From the NCBI GenBank assembly GCA_030148085.1, contig JASBUF010000028.1, forward strand, positions 1 to 35,020: a DNA stretch of 35,020 bases, given 5' to 3'. Shown here piece after piece: positions 15,852 through 23,921 of the stretch. Below the pieces are notes generated by a model, which saw only the letters and a program-made list of their open reading frames with translations, ran no database searches and had not been told where the DNA came from. The position numbers and the translations under genes were made by a program. This DNA comes from Methylophaga sp. GTDB lineage: Bacteria; Pseudomonadota; Gammaproteobacteria; Nitrosococcales; Methylophagaceae. Numbering within the stretch: the first letter of the stretch is position 1; every line of letters starts with the position of its first letter.

Positions 15852-16673
15852 TCAGGCCCGTTTTTTATAGACGGCCTGCGATTCCAGCAGCGCCATTTCA
15901 TCATCGGTGAACCCCGCTTCCAGACGTGCTTCCGTATGAAACGGACCGCGGATTTCACCGTTGAAATAGGTTTCCAGCAACTCTTTGAATGTGGCGTATG
16001 GTTCCATGTCGCGCTGCTCACACAGGTAGTTAAACCAGCGGCTGCCGACTTTTACATGACCGACCTCTTCCCGCAGGATCAGTTCTAAAATCTCAACCGC
16101 ACGTAAGTCACCTGACTTACGCAGTTTATCCATCATTTTTGGGGTGACATCTAACCCTCTCGCCTCCAGCACTCTCGGCACTAAAGCCATCCGTGTAAGC
16201 GGGTCGTGATGAGTTTTACGTGCCATTTCCCACATGCCGTCATGCGCAGAAAAGTCACCATACTGAAAGCCCATTGATCCTAGATGCTCATTAAGCATCT
16301 GAAAGTGTGTGGATTCCTCGTAGGCGACCTGCAGCCAGTCTGAGTAATAGACGTCTGGCATATCAGCAAAGCGAGCCAGTGCATCCAGAGCCAGATTAAT
16401 GGCATTGAACTCGATATGGCAGATGGCATGAATCAGCGTCGCATGACCGGTTTCCTGATTATTGCGTCGACGTGGTAAATCGCGCGGTGGAACCAGTTCG
16501 GGTTTGTCAGGTCGTCCCGGTATTTCAGGTACGTCTAAGACTTCAATTGAAACAGTAAAACCCTTCTCTTGCACCTGTTGGTAAAGGCTTTGTGTCGCCT
16601 CGGCTTTTTGCCACGGGTCGCTGATTATCAGGCAATTTAAGGCCTGCTCACGTAACGCAACTGAACTAACCAT
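15852..16673 (-). CDS. DUF455 family ferritin-like protein
   Basis: 273 aa, a member of the uncharacterised DUF455 (COG2833) family with a ferritin-like four-helix bundle. Candidate metal ligands are visible in order: His82, His86 and Glu88 (IHAICHIEF), Glu119/Glu120 and His123 (EESTHF), Glu170 (RVLEARG), and Glu202/Glu203 with His206 (REEVGHV). The motif GRPDKPELVPPRDLPRRR at 53-70 is the usual family start region. Such an ExxH helix pattern suggests a di-iron or similar redox site, but no reaction is established. Its ATG overlaps the end of the permease gene by eight bases, so it is likely translationally coupled. The stop is adjacent to that of rnfH on the other strand. Confidence 0.85.
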   Translation of the reverse strand: MVSSVALREQALNCLIISDPWQKAEATQSLYQQVQEKGFTVSIEVLDVPEIPGRPDKPELVPPRDLPRRRNNQETGHATLIHAICHIEFNAINLALDALARFADMPDVYYSDWLQVAYEESTHFQMLNEHLGSMGFQYGDFSAHDGMWEMARKTHHDPLTRMALVPRVLEARGLDVTPKMMDKLRKSGDLRAVEILELILREEVGHVKVGSRWFNYLCEQRDMEPYATFKELLETYFNGEIRGPFHTEARLEAGFTDDEMALLESQAVYKKRA

Positions 16674-17646
16674 CCAGACGTACCCGCGGGTCTACCAAGG
16701 TGTAGGAAATATCAGTCATCACTAGACCCACGATATAAAGCACAGAACCTAAGAACACCATGGCTCGGACTATGGCGAAGTCCTGTGCGTGAATCGCATC
16801 AATGGTGTAGCTGCCCAGCCCCGGAATACCGAAGAACGATTCCAGAATCAGACTGCCCATAAACAACGTCGGCAACACCACCACGGCACCGGTCAGAATT
16901 GGAATCATCGCGTTTTTGAGCACATGCGAGAATAAAACACGAACCTCTGACAGACCTTTAGCACGGGCGGTACGCACATAGTCTTTGGAGACTTCTTCGA
17001 GGAACAGAGTGCGATACCAGCGCGAGCCACTGCCAATACCTGAAATAATGCCAATAGCGACAGGCAGGATCAGAAACTTGGCGGCGTCAAAGCCGTCGGC
17101 ATAACCGGAAATTGGCACCAGTTGCATCGTCTTACCGACCAGAAACTGTCCGCCTATGATATAGAACAGTCCCGATATCGACATCAGCACCACACACAAT
17201 ACTACCCCGCTTAGATCGACATAGGTCGCACGGAAAAACACCATCAGCATGGCAAAGGTGATATTGACCATCAGGCCGATGATAAAGATGGGCAACGCTA
17301 TCGCCAGACTCGGCCACATGCGGGTTTGAATATCCTGACCGATATCACGGCCATCATCGGCCTGGCCGAATTCAAAGACAAACAGCGATAGGGATTTGGC
17401 AAAGAAGATAGTGTCAGTGACCTTTTCAGTGCCTTCGACCTCACTGTTCCAGATAAGCGGTTTGTTGTAGCCGCGTTCTTCTTTCCAGCTTTCAATCGCA
17501 GACTCGGTGACGTGCTTATTGCCGAGATGCATGCGCGCCATATCGTCCGGTGTGTTCACCATAAAGAACAACACAAAGGTCAGTGCATTCACCCCGAGCA
17601 GAATCGGGAACGCATACATGATTCGTCTGACAATATAAGCAAGCAT
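16666..17646 (-). CDS. ABC transporter permease, DppB/OppB family, partner genes absent
   Basis: 326 aa inner-membrane permease. It starts MLAYIVRRIMYAFPILLGVNALTFVLFFMV, the typical N-terminal segment of dipeptide/nickel importers, then a periplasmic part of about 85 residues (to about 115), and five further membrane segments. The cytoplasmic EAA loop that contacts the ATPase is clear (DYVRTARAKGLSEVRVLFSHVLKNA, near 219-243). The C-terminus (GLVMTDISYTLVDPRVRLDG) is that of DppB. Normally this gene stands next to dppC, an ATPase pair and a binding protein. None is in this window: upstream is a 157-base gap and a divergent gene, downstream is DUF455, with which it overlaps by eight bases. 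It could use partners encoded elsewhere or be a remnant. Confidence 0.88.
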   Translation of the reverse strand: MLAYIVRRIMYAFPILLGVNALTFVLFFMVNTPDDMARMHLGNKHVTESAIESWKEERGYNKPLIWNSEVEGTEKVTDTIFFAKSLSLFVFEFGQADDGRDIGQDIQTRMWPSLAIALPIFIIGLMVNITFAMLMVFFRATYVDLSGVVLCVVLMSISGLFYIIGGQFLVGKTMQLVPISGYADGFDAAKFLILPVAIGIISGIGSGSRWYRTLFLEEVSKDYVRTARAKGLSEVRVLFSHVLKNAMIPILTGAVVVLPTLFMGSLILESFFGIPGLGSYTIDAIHAQDFAIVRAMVFLGSVLYIVGLVMTDISYTLVDPRVRLDG

Positions 17647-17803
17647 GGCCTGAATTTACCTATAAGCAAAAGGTCAGATTAATGACCGGATGGCACTGCA
17701 TCAAGTTTCATAAACGCGTATTGTAACAGCATACACATAGGTAGCCTGTGAGGATGCATGGCAGGCTCATACATAACCATTCCTTTATTGGAGACACCAG
17801 ACC

Positions 17804-18556
17804 ATGAAAAAACTGCTTCTCAGTTTCTTGCTGCCACCACTGTTCCTGTTCAGTGCCACCACTATAGCCGAGCCAACGCAGGTGATGGTTCGAGCCAAAG
17901 CCGTCGATGCCAAATACATCGGTACCAGTGTCGGTGGTGTGCGTGTGGTCGTTGAAGACACGGAAACCGGCGAGATCCTCGATGAGGGCTGGATTAATGG
18001 CGATACCGGTGATACCGATACCCTTATCAAAAACCCGATCAAACGAGGCCAGATATTGACGGATGACAAGACTGCTGGTTTCCTTGCCAATGTTGATATC
18101 GACGCCCCTCGCCTGCTTCGTTTTAAATTGATTGGTCCCTATGGCTACCGTCAAGCCTTGCAGGAAGCCAGTGTCACCTCATGGGTCATACCAGGTAAAC
18201 ATTTGCTCGGTGATGGCATCACCTTGACCATGACCGGCTTTGTTGTCGATGCCTGGACGCAAGTACTGGAAGGCGGCAAAGTCGAGTTCTACACCAAAGC
18301 CTCATTGCTATGCGGCTGCCCGATAACCAAAGACGGTCACTGGAAACCGGATAACTATGAAGCTAAGGCTATTTTGATGCAGAACGAGGAAAAAGTGGGC
18401 GAGATCCCACTGCAATTCACGGGACCGATGGGCATGTTTTCCGGTAAGACCACGCTCAGCGAGTCAGGGCATTACAAAGCGATTGTCTATCTTGTCGATC
18501 AAACTACAGGCAATGTCGGTGTTGACCGCACCATGTTTGAAATTGCCTTGGATTAG
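17804..18556 (+). CDS. Secreted protein with CGC motif, next to MNIO genes
   Basis: 250 aa with a clear signal peptide (MKKLLLSFLLPPLFLF, cleavage near IAE) and no other membrane segment, so periplasmic or secreted. The body looks beta-rich, with a repeated DTGDTD-like acidic loop near residues 67-72. It has only two cysteines, Cys170 and Cys172 in LLCGCPITKDGHW. No family was recognised with certainty. The ATG has GGAG ten bases upstream. It lies 60 bases before a DUF692 enzyme and its DUF2063 partner, the place where the small precursor gene (bufA-like) usually sits. It is therefore a candidate substrate or helper, but it lacks the many cysteines of bufferins; this is inference from position only. 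Confidence 0.68.
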   Translation: MKKLLLSFLLPPLFLFSATTIAEPTQVMVRAKAVDAKYIGTSVGGVRVVVEDTETGEILDEGWINGDTGDTDTLIKNPIKRGQILTDDKTAGFLANVDIDAPRLLRFKLIGPYGYRQALQEASVTSWVIPGKHLLGDGITLTMTGFVVDAWTQVLEGGKVEFYTKASLLCGCPITKDGHWKPDNYEAKAILMQNEEKVGEIPLQFTGPMGMFSGKTTLSESGHYKAIVYLVDQTTGNVGVDRTMFEIALD

Positions 18557-18616
18557 CTTGTAACAAACCGCTCTCTAACGCGTCTTAAGCCTTATAGTGA
18601 CTAACAGGAGTTTCAG

Positions 18617-19474
18617 ATGAGTACTTCATCCTGTCCAATTCAGGGTGCCGGATTAGGTCTGCGTCGCAGCTTTATCGATGACCTCGACAAGCTGGACGAG
18701 ACCAATATCGACTTTATGGAAGTGGCACCGGAAAACTGGATGGAAATGGGCGGTACCTATGGCCGTAAGTTTACCGCTATGGCAGAACGTTTTCCGATGT
18801 TGTGCCATGGCCTCTCGCTGTCTATCGGCAGCCCTGCCCCGCTGGATGAACACTTTCTGCAACGCCTGAAAAAGTTTTTCGATAAGCACAAGATTCGTTG
18901 CTATAGCGAGCACCTGAGCTATTGCAGTGATGATGGTCACCTTTACGACTTGATGCCGATTCCGTTCACTGAGGAAGCCGTGCATTACGTTGCCGACCGT
19001 ATCAAGCGCATTCAAAACATTCTGGAACGGCGACTAGTGATTGAAAACGTCTCTTACTATGCCGCGCCCGGTCAGGAATTAAAGGAGGTCGACTTTATCA
19101 CCGCGATATTGCAGGAAGCTGACTGTGATCTGCTGCTGGATGTGAATAATGTTTTTGTGAACAGCATCAATCACCGCTACGATCCGATGGACTACATCAA
19201 GGCCATGCCAACCGATCGCGTTGCCTATATGCATATCGCTGGTCATTACAATGAAGATGAGGATTTAATTGTCGATACTCACGGCGCCGACGTGATTGAT
19301 CCCGTCTGGGACTTGCTCAACAAAACCTACGCCCATCATGGTGTGCTTCCAACCTTACTGGAACGTGACTTCAATATTCCGCCGCTGCCGGAGTTACTCA
19401 GCGAAGTTAGTACCATCCACCGCTACCAACAACAGCATCAGTCGAAACATGTCACACACGCCAGCCAGCTTTAA
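18617..19474 (+). CDS. bufB: DUF692 multinuclear non-heme iron oxidase (MNIO), BufB-like
   Basis: 285 aa TIM-barrel enzyme of the DUF692 family. Members (MbnB, TglH, BufB) use an iron cluster to modify cysteines of peptide precursors. Conserved metal-ligand positions are visible: Glu39 in EVAPENWME, His64 in CHGLSL, Glu98-His99 in YSEHLSY, Glu143-Asn144 in IENVSYY, Asp175 and Asn177 in LLLDVNNV, His206/His210 in HIAGHY, Asp220 and His222 in DTHG, and Glu249. The ATG has an AGGAG site. Its partner overlaps its end by 26 bases. The symbol is by family resemblance to BufB; the substrate is unknown because no bufferin gene is nearby. Confidence 0.85.
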   Translation: MSTSSCPIQGAGLGLRRSFIDDLDKLDETNIDFMEVAPENWMEMGGTYGRKFTAMAERFPMLCHGLSLSIGSPAPLDEHFLQRLKKFFDKHKIRCYSEHLSYCSDDGHLYDLMPIPFTEEAVHYVADRIKRIQNILERRLVIENVSYYAAPGQELKEVDFITAILQEADCDLLLDVNNVFVNSINHRYDPMDYIKAMPTDRVAYMHIAGHYNEDEDLIVDTHGADVIDPVWDLLNKTYAHHGVLPTLLERDFNIPPLPELLSEVSTIHRYQQQHQSKHVTHASQL

Positions 19475-20207
19475 ACACACTCAGTACCAGTTTGCGGCGC
19501 ATATCCGCGATCCAGAGCATCAGCCTGCTCCCAGTAATCTTGAAGATCGACGCATGGCGATTTACCGCGACCTGTTCTTTAACAATATCAACGGCACATT
19601 GAAAAATGCCTTTCCGGTTATCCGCAGCCTAATGAACGAAGCACGGTGGGAAACCATGGTCAGGGACTTTATGATCACGCACCGCTGTAAAACACCGCTG
19701 TTTGTGGAAATTGCGCGTGAATTTATTGCTTACCTAGAAACTGAACGTCAGGCTGAATCCGACCCGCCGTTTCTGCAAGAACTCGCCCACTATGAATGGG
19801 TGGAACTGGCACTAAGTATTGCTGAGCCGGAATATACCTCTACGCCCGTGACAGAAAATGAAGATGTGCTTGCACTCTACTTCGACCAGTCACCTCTTGC
19901 CTGGCTATTGGTCTATCAGTACCCAGTTCATCAAATCAGCGCCGAAAATCAACCTGAAACCCCGTCAGACATACTAGTGTGTTTATTGGTGTACCGTAAC
20001 CACGAAGATAAGATTAAATTTATTGAGCTCAATTCTGTGAGTGCAAAACTGCTTGAGCTAATAGCGCATGGCCAGACAGGCTATGAAGCCGTTGATGAAC
20101 TTGCTAGAGCCATGCAGCACCCTGATCCGCTGGTTGTCGCCAATGGCGCTATCGGCTTGATTCGGGACTGGGCTGAGCGCGGTGTTTTGCTAAAACAGCA
20201 GGCATAA
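19449..20207 (+). CDS. bufC: DUF2063 family partner of the MNIO enzyme, BufC-like
   Basis: 252 aa. The N-terminal domain (residues 10-100) matches DUF2063 by the segment AIYRDLFFNNINGTLKNAFPVIRSL and the following WETMVRDFMI and PLFVEIAREFIAYL. In other MNIO systems this protein (MbnC, TglI or BufC type) binds the enzyme and presents the precursor. The remainder (about 130-252) looks like a second alpha/beta domain without recognised motifs and ends AERGVLLKQQA. The ATG at 19449 lies inside the end of bufB, without its own ribosome binding site, so translation is coupled. It is closed by a strong terminator 20 bases on. Confidence 0.82.
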   Translation: MSHTPASFKHTQYQFAAHIRDPEHQPAPSNLEDRRMAIYRDLFFNNINGTLKNAFPVIRSLMNEARWETMVRDFMITHRCKTPLFVEIAREFIAYLETERQAESDPPFLQELAHYEWVELALSIAEPEYTSTPVTENEDVLALYFDQSPLAWLLVYQYPVHQISAENQPETPSDILVCLLVYRNHEDKIKFIELNSVSAKLLELIAHGQTGYEAVDELARAMQHPDPLVVANGAIGLIRDWAERGVLLKQQA

Positions 20208-20236
20208 AAAAACCGGGCCTGGCCCGGTTTTTTTTT
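20206..20236. terminator. Bidirectional terminator between bufC and eda
   Basis: A run of A, then CCGGG, loop CCTGG, CCCGG and a run of T, so the hairpin has a T tract on both strands. It serves bufC (rightward) and eda (leftward), which converge here. Confidence 0.92.
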
Positions 20237-20252
20237 AACGTTCTATAAACGC

Positions 20253-20885
20253 TTATGCTGTTGCCAGCTCAATCGCTTCCGCTGAAAGACGAGTGATTTC
20301 ATCCCAGTTTTCAGCATCAACCAGGTTGGCTGCACACATCCATGAGCCACCAACACAGCCGACATTAGAGAGCTTGTAGTACTCGTTGACGTTCTTCTGG
20401 CTGACACCACCGGTTGGGCAGAAGGTAATTTGTGGAATTGGCGCACCGATTGATTTCAGCATCGGCACACCACCCGCTGCTTCTGCCGGGAAGAATTTCA
20501 TCGCGGTGATACCTTTTTCCAGCAACGCCATAGCCTGGCTAGGATCAGCAACACCCGGCAGCAGTGGTACACCGGTTTTAAGGGCGGCATCGATCAGCTT
20601 TTCGGTAGTACCCGGGCTGACGATAAATTCCGCACCAGCATCAATCGCTGCATTCAGCGTTTCAACATTGATAATAGTACCAGCACCAACGATAGCTTCA
20701 GGTACTTCAGCCTTGATGCGACGGATAGATTCCAGAGCCGCATCGGTACGCAGGGTAATTTCCAGAACTTTCAGACCACCTTTCACCAATGCTTTAGCTA
20801 AAGGTACGGCATGCTCAACGTTGTTGATGACCATCACCGGCACGACCGGCGATACTTTCATAATCTCATGAATTGTTTTTGACAT
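20253..20885 (-). CDS. eda: 2-dehydro-3-deoxyphosphogluconate (KDPG) aldolase
   Basis: 210 aa class I aldolase that splits KDPG to pyruvate and glyceraldehyde 3-phosphate. Glu42 (LEITLRTDAAL, corresponding to the catalytic glutamate) and Arg46 are present, and the Schiff-base lysine is Lys130 in ITAMKFFPAE. PGVADPSQAM and the CPTGGVS loop complete the active site. It is the second gene of an edd-eda operon, 27 bases behind edd. In RuMP methylotrophs this step regenerates triose phosphate and pyruvate from hexose phosphate; its use here fits the methylamine genes, although the RuMP enzymes are not in the window. Confidence 0.95.
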   Translation of the reverse strand: MSKTIHEIMKVSPVVPVMVINNVEHAVPLAKALVKGGLKVLEITLRTDAALESIRRIKAEVPEAIVGAGTIINVETLNAAIDAGAEFIVSPGTTEKLIDAALKTGVPLLPGVADPSQAMALLEKGITAMKFFPAEAAGGVPMLKSIGAPIPQITFCPTGGVSQKNVNEYYKLSNVGCVGGSWMCAANLVDAENWDEITRLSAEAIELATA

Positions 20886-20912
20886 GGTTAATGCTATTCC
20901 AGATTGTTGTGA

Positions 20913-22736
20913 TTATTCGACGTTGAACATGTTGATGGCGCCGGTTTCAGCGGTCGAGACACCCTGACGGAAGCTGTCAAACAGCTCACGGCCCATACCA
21001 TAGTGATGTTCAGTGTTAGCCATCACGCAGGCGATACGTGAGTTCAATTCTTCTTCGCTTACCATAACGTTGAGTTCACCTTTTACGGTATCGAGACGAA
21101 TGATGTCACCGTCACGGACTTTGGTCATCAAGCTGCCATCAACACATTCCGGCCACAGGTGGATTGCAGACGGGACTTTACCTGACGCGCCTGACATACG
21201 GCCATCAGTGACCAGCGCCACTTTGAAGCCTTTATCCTGCAATACGCCCAGAGGTGGGGTCAGTTTATGCAGTTCCGGCATACCGTTGGCTTTTGGCCCT
21301 TGGAAGCGCAGAACAACGATAACGTCTTTATTCATTTCACCACGTTTGAAAGCTTCGACCACGTGATCCTGATGATCAAAGACCATCGCCGGCGCTTCCA
21401 CAATCTGATGTTCAGCTGCAACCGCAGAGATCTTCGACATACCGCGGCCCAGGTTACCTTTAATCAGGTGCAGACCACCGCCAGCGGCAAATGGTTTTTC
21501 AACGCTACCAATGACGTCGGTGTCCAATGAAGCTTCTGGACCTGCCTGCCAAGTCAGCTTGCCTTCTTTGAGGGTCGGCTCTTGCGTGTACTGCTCCATA
21601 CCTTTCTCATCACCAACGGTGAGAATGTCAGTATGCATCAGACCATGTTTAGAGAGTTCAGCAATCAACACGCCCATACCTCCAGCAGCCTGGAAGTGGT
21701 TAATGTCAGCAGTACCGTTCGGGTAAATGCGGGTAACCAAAGGAATCACTTTCGACAGACGGTCAAAGTCATCCCAGTTAATGATGATGCCAGCAGCACG
21801 TGCAATAGCGACTAGGTGCATAGTGTGGTTGGTTGAACCACCGGTTGCCAGCAGGCCAACCAGTGCATTAAGGATAGCTTTCTCATCGATCATATGACCG
21901 ATAGGACGGAAGTCCTTACCCAGCGAGGTAAACTTGAGTACTTGCTCAGTTGCCCGCTTAGTCAGCTCATCACGCAGTGGTGTGTTCGGGTTGATGAATG
22001 AGCTACCTGGCAGGTGAAGACCCATCATTTCAACCATCATCTGGTTACTGTTAGCGGTACCGTAGAAAGTACAGGTACCCGGGCTGTGATAAGACTCAGA
22101 CTCGGCTTTCAACAGTTCTTCACGACCCACTTTGCCTTCCGCATACAACTGACGGATACGGACTTTCTCCTTGTTGGGCAGGCCGCTTGGCATCGGACCA
22201 GCAGGGACAAAGACCGCGGGCAGGTGACCAAAGCTTAATGCACCGATCAACAGACCCGGTACGATTTTGTCACACACACCTAAATATAGAGCGGCATCAA
22301 ACATGTTGTGGCTCAGGCCAACCGCGGTTGCCATCGCGATAACGTCACGGCTGAACAAAGACAGTTCCATACCAGGCTGGCCTTGGGTAATACCGTCACA
22401 CATGGCTGGTACACCACCTGCAAACTGGGCAATACCACCCGCTTCATCAGCGGCTTTTTTGATAATCGCCGGAAAATCTTTAAACGGCTCATGCGCCGAC
22501 AACATATCGTTGTAGGAAGAAATAATGGCGATATTGGCTTTCTTATCAGCAGCCAAATCAGCCTTTTCTGTCATCGAGCAGGCCGCAAATCCGTGAGCCA
22601 GGTTACCGCATCCTAATACTGCACGATGAGGGCCTTTGCCGACCGCTTCATCGATTCGCGCGAGGTAAATCGAGCGCGTTTTTTTACTTCTTTCGATTAC
22701 GTCATTAGTGACGGATTCTAATACTGGATGAACCAT
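20913..22736 (-). CDS. edd: Phosphogluconate dehydratase
   Basis: 607 aa, iron-sulfur dehydratase of the IlvD/Edd family (E. coli Edd has 603), converting 6-phosphogluconate to KDPG. Cysteines that can hold the cluster lie at 43 (LGCGNLAHG), 113 ([14 protein letters not shown]) and 155 ([10 protein letters not shown]). The motifs [10 protein letters not shown] and [17 protein letters not shown] are typical of the family. The length and C-terminal domain point to Edd rather than the slightly shorter IlvD. The ATG is preceded by AAGGAAAC. A TATAAT on the minus strand at 22828-22833 probably marks the promoter, giving a leader of about 85 bases with two small inverted repeats. Confidence 0.95.
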   Translation of the reverse strand: MVHPVLESVTNDVIERSKKTRSIYLARIDEAVGKGPHRAVLGCGNLAHGFAACSMTEKADLAADKKANIAIISSYNDMLSAHEPFKDFPAIIKKAADEAGGIAQFAGGVPAMCDGITQGQPGMELSLFSRDVIAMATAVGLSHNMFDAALYLGVCDKIVPGLLIGALSFGHLPAVFVPAGPMPSGLPNKEKVRIRQLYAEGKVGREELLKAESESYHSPGTCTFYGTANSNQMMVEMMGLHLPGSSFINPNTPLRDELTKRATEQVLKFTSLGKDFRPIGHMIDEKAILNALVGLLATGGSTNHTMHLVAIARAAGIIINWDDFDRLSKVIPLVTRIYPNGTADINHFQAAGGMGVLIAELSKHGLMHTDILTVGDEKGMEQYTQEPTLKEGKLTWQAGPEASLDTDVIGSVEKPFAAGGGLHLIKGNLGRGMSKISAVAAEHQIVEAPAMVFDHQDHVVEAFKRGEMNKDVIVVLRFQGPKANGMPELHKLTPPLGVLQDKGFKVALVTDGRMSGASGKVPSAIHLWPECVDGSLMTKVRDGDIIRLDTVKGELNVMVSEEELNSRIACVMANTEHHYGMGRELFDSFRQGVSTAETGAINMFNVE

Positions 22737-23146
22737 AGTTTCCTTCTCTCTTTAATGCTTTGCCTGATTGATTTGCAAAGGATTGCCGGGCTAGGAAAGC
22801 CCATAGGATTTCGTGTAAAGACCTTCCATTATACCTCGTATCGTGTTGTTTGGCATATGGAGAATTGTTTTTGTATCAGCTTACACGCGCCTGAAAGCCA
22901 GACAGTATCAGAGTCTACAGCTGAACCGCCCTGACTGCTTACGCTGTTGAAACAGCTTGTTTTACGCTAGCTAAACTATAAGACCTTGCTTACGCATGTG
23001 ACTCCTCAGTCCTGAATTGATTTATTCTTTATTATTGATCGTAACCCTGCCGCCATGACGATACAAGAGATCCTAGGTAACAATCCGACTGGTCATTCAG
23101 GTATCATTTTGCGTCAATTTGATTTTATTGTAAGTGAAGCGCGACC
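22737..23146. other. 410-base intergenic region between edd and trmB
   Basis: No credible gene. On the minus strand there is a TATAAT (22828-22833) for edd, without a good -35 box. Inside the edd leader are two short inverted repeats (22758-22780, CTTTGC/GCAAAG; 22788-22802, GGGCT/AGCCC). A TGTA-N6-TACA element lies at 22872-22885. In the half nearest trmB no convincing promoter was found. A start codon at 22728 gives only a short low-complexity open frame. Confidence 0.5.
22828..22833 (-). promoter_or_regulatory. -10 box of edd-eda
   Basis: Minus-strand TATAAT, about 92 bases before the edd start codon. The matching -35 region is poor (TGCCAA at 17 bases), which suggests dependence on an activator or another promoter. 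Confidence 0.35.
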
Positions 23147-23833
23147 ATGACAGAAACCCGAGTTATGCGAACCATACGCAGTTTTGTACGCCGTGAAGGC
23201 AGACTGACGCCCGGTCAACAAAAGGCACTGGATGAACTCTGGCCACTGTACGGTATTGATGAGGCCTCTACCCCGCTAGATCTGGACATACTATTTGGTC
23301 GCAATGCGCCACGGGTACTGGAAATTGGCTTCGGTAACGGAGCATCGCTGGCTGAAATGGCCAAAAACCAGCCGGATCATGACTTTATCGGTATTGAGGT
23401 ACACCGTCCCGGTGTAGGGCAATTACTGAATGCTATTCAGACCGAAGAACTACAGAATGTGCGTGTTGCCTGCACTGATGCGGTAGAACTGATTAAACAC
23501 CGCATCGCGGATAAATCACTGGATCGCGTGCAAATTTACTTCCCCGATCCATGGCATAAAAAACGTCATCACAAACGCCGAATTATTCAGCCAACCTTTG
23601 TCAACGTATTGGCTGACAAGCTCCGTCATGGCGGTCATCTGCATCTGGCCACCGATTGGCAGGACTATGCTGAACAGATGCTGGTTGATGTGTCCGAAAA
23701 TAAACGCTTTATCAATTGTGGGGATGACTCTGGCTATATCGAACGCCCGTCATACCGCCCTGTGACCAAGTTTGAACAACGTGGTCATCGGCTTGGCCAT
23801 GGCGTATGGGATCTGCTTTTTAAACGAGTATAA
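23147..23833 (+). CDS. trmB: tRNA (guanine-46-N7)-methyltransferase
   Basis: 228 aa, close to the usual size. It methylates N7 of G46 in the variable loop of many tRNAs with S-adenosylmethionine. The N-terminal RTIRSFVRREGRLTPGQQ is typical of TrmB; the SAM-binding motif is VLEIGFGNGASLAEMA (residues 64-79) followed by FIGIEVHRPGVG. The signature YFPDPWHKKRHHKRR near 131-145 and the C-terminal TKFEQRGHRLGH complete the family pattern. Two Met codons are possible (23147 and 23165); the first is used because its residues fit the variable family N-terminus. It appears to be a single gene. Confidence 0.95.
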   Translation: MTETRVMRTIRSFVRREGRLTPGQQKALDELWPLYGIDEASTPLDLDILFGRNAPRVLEIGFGNGASLAEMAKNQPDHDFIGIEVHRPGVGQLLNAIQTEELQNVRVACTDAVELIKHRIADKSLDRVQIYFPDPWHKKRHHKRRIIQPTFVNVLADKLRHGGHLHLATDWQDYAEQMLVDVSENKRFINCGDDSGYIERPSYRPVTKFEQRGHRLGHGVWDLLFKRV

Positions 23834-23853
23834 ACCGAATCATAGTCATAAAA

Positions 23854-23913
23854 ACTTGCGTCTACTGATCGCTTAATATAGCTTAGACACTTATTTAAGA
23901 ACCTGACGCAAGT
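23854..23913. repeat. 9-bp inverted repeat in front of fadL
   Basis: ACTTGCGTC (23854-23862) and GACGCAAGT (23905-23913) form a perfect inverted pair with 42 bases between. The right arm ends eight bases before the fadL ATG. In RNA it could hold the weak ribosome binding region, and in DNA it could be a pair of operator arms. Which one applies depends on the transcription start, which cannot be located with confidence. Confidence 0.5.
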
Positions 23914-23921
23914 GATTGACT

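Noticed and set aside
17647-17803. Search for a small cysteine-rich bufferin precursor upstream of the MNIO genes
   Set aside because: No frame with a signal peptide and several cysteines is present here, in 18557-18616, or overlapping the MNIO genes.
22872-22885. TGTA-N6-TACA element upstream of edd as a HexR site
   Set aside because: The known HexR palindrome has a seven-base centre with conserved A/T bases; this one has six and lacks them. Position relative to the predicted -10 box is also too far upstream.
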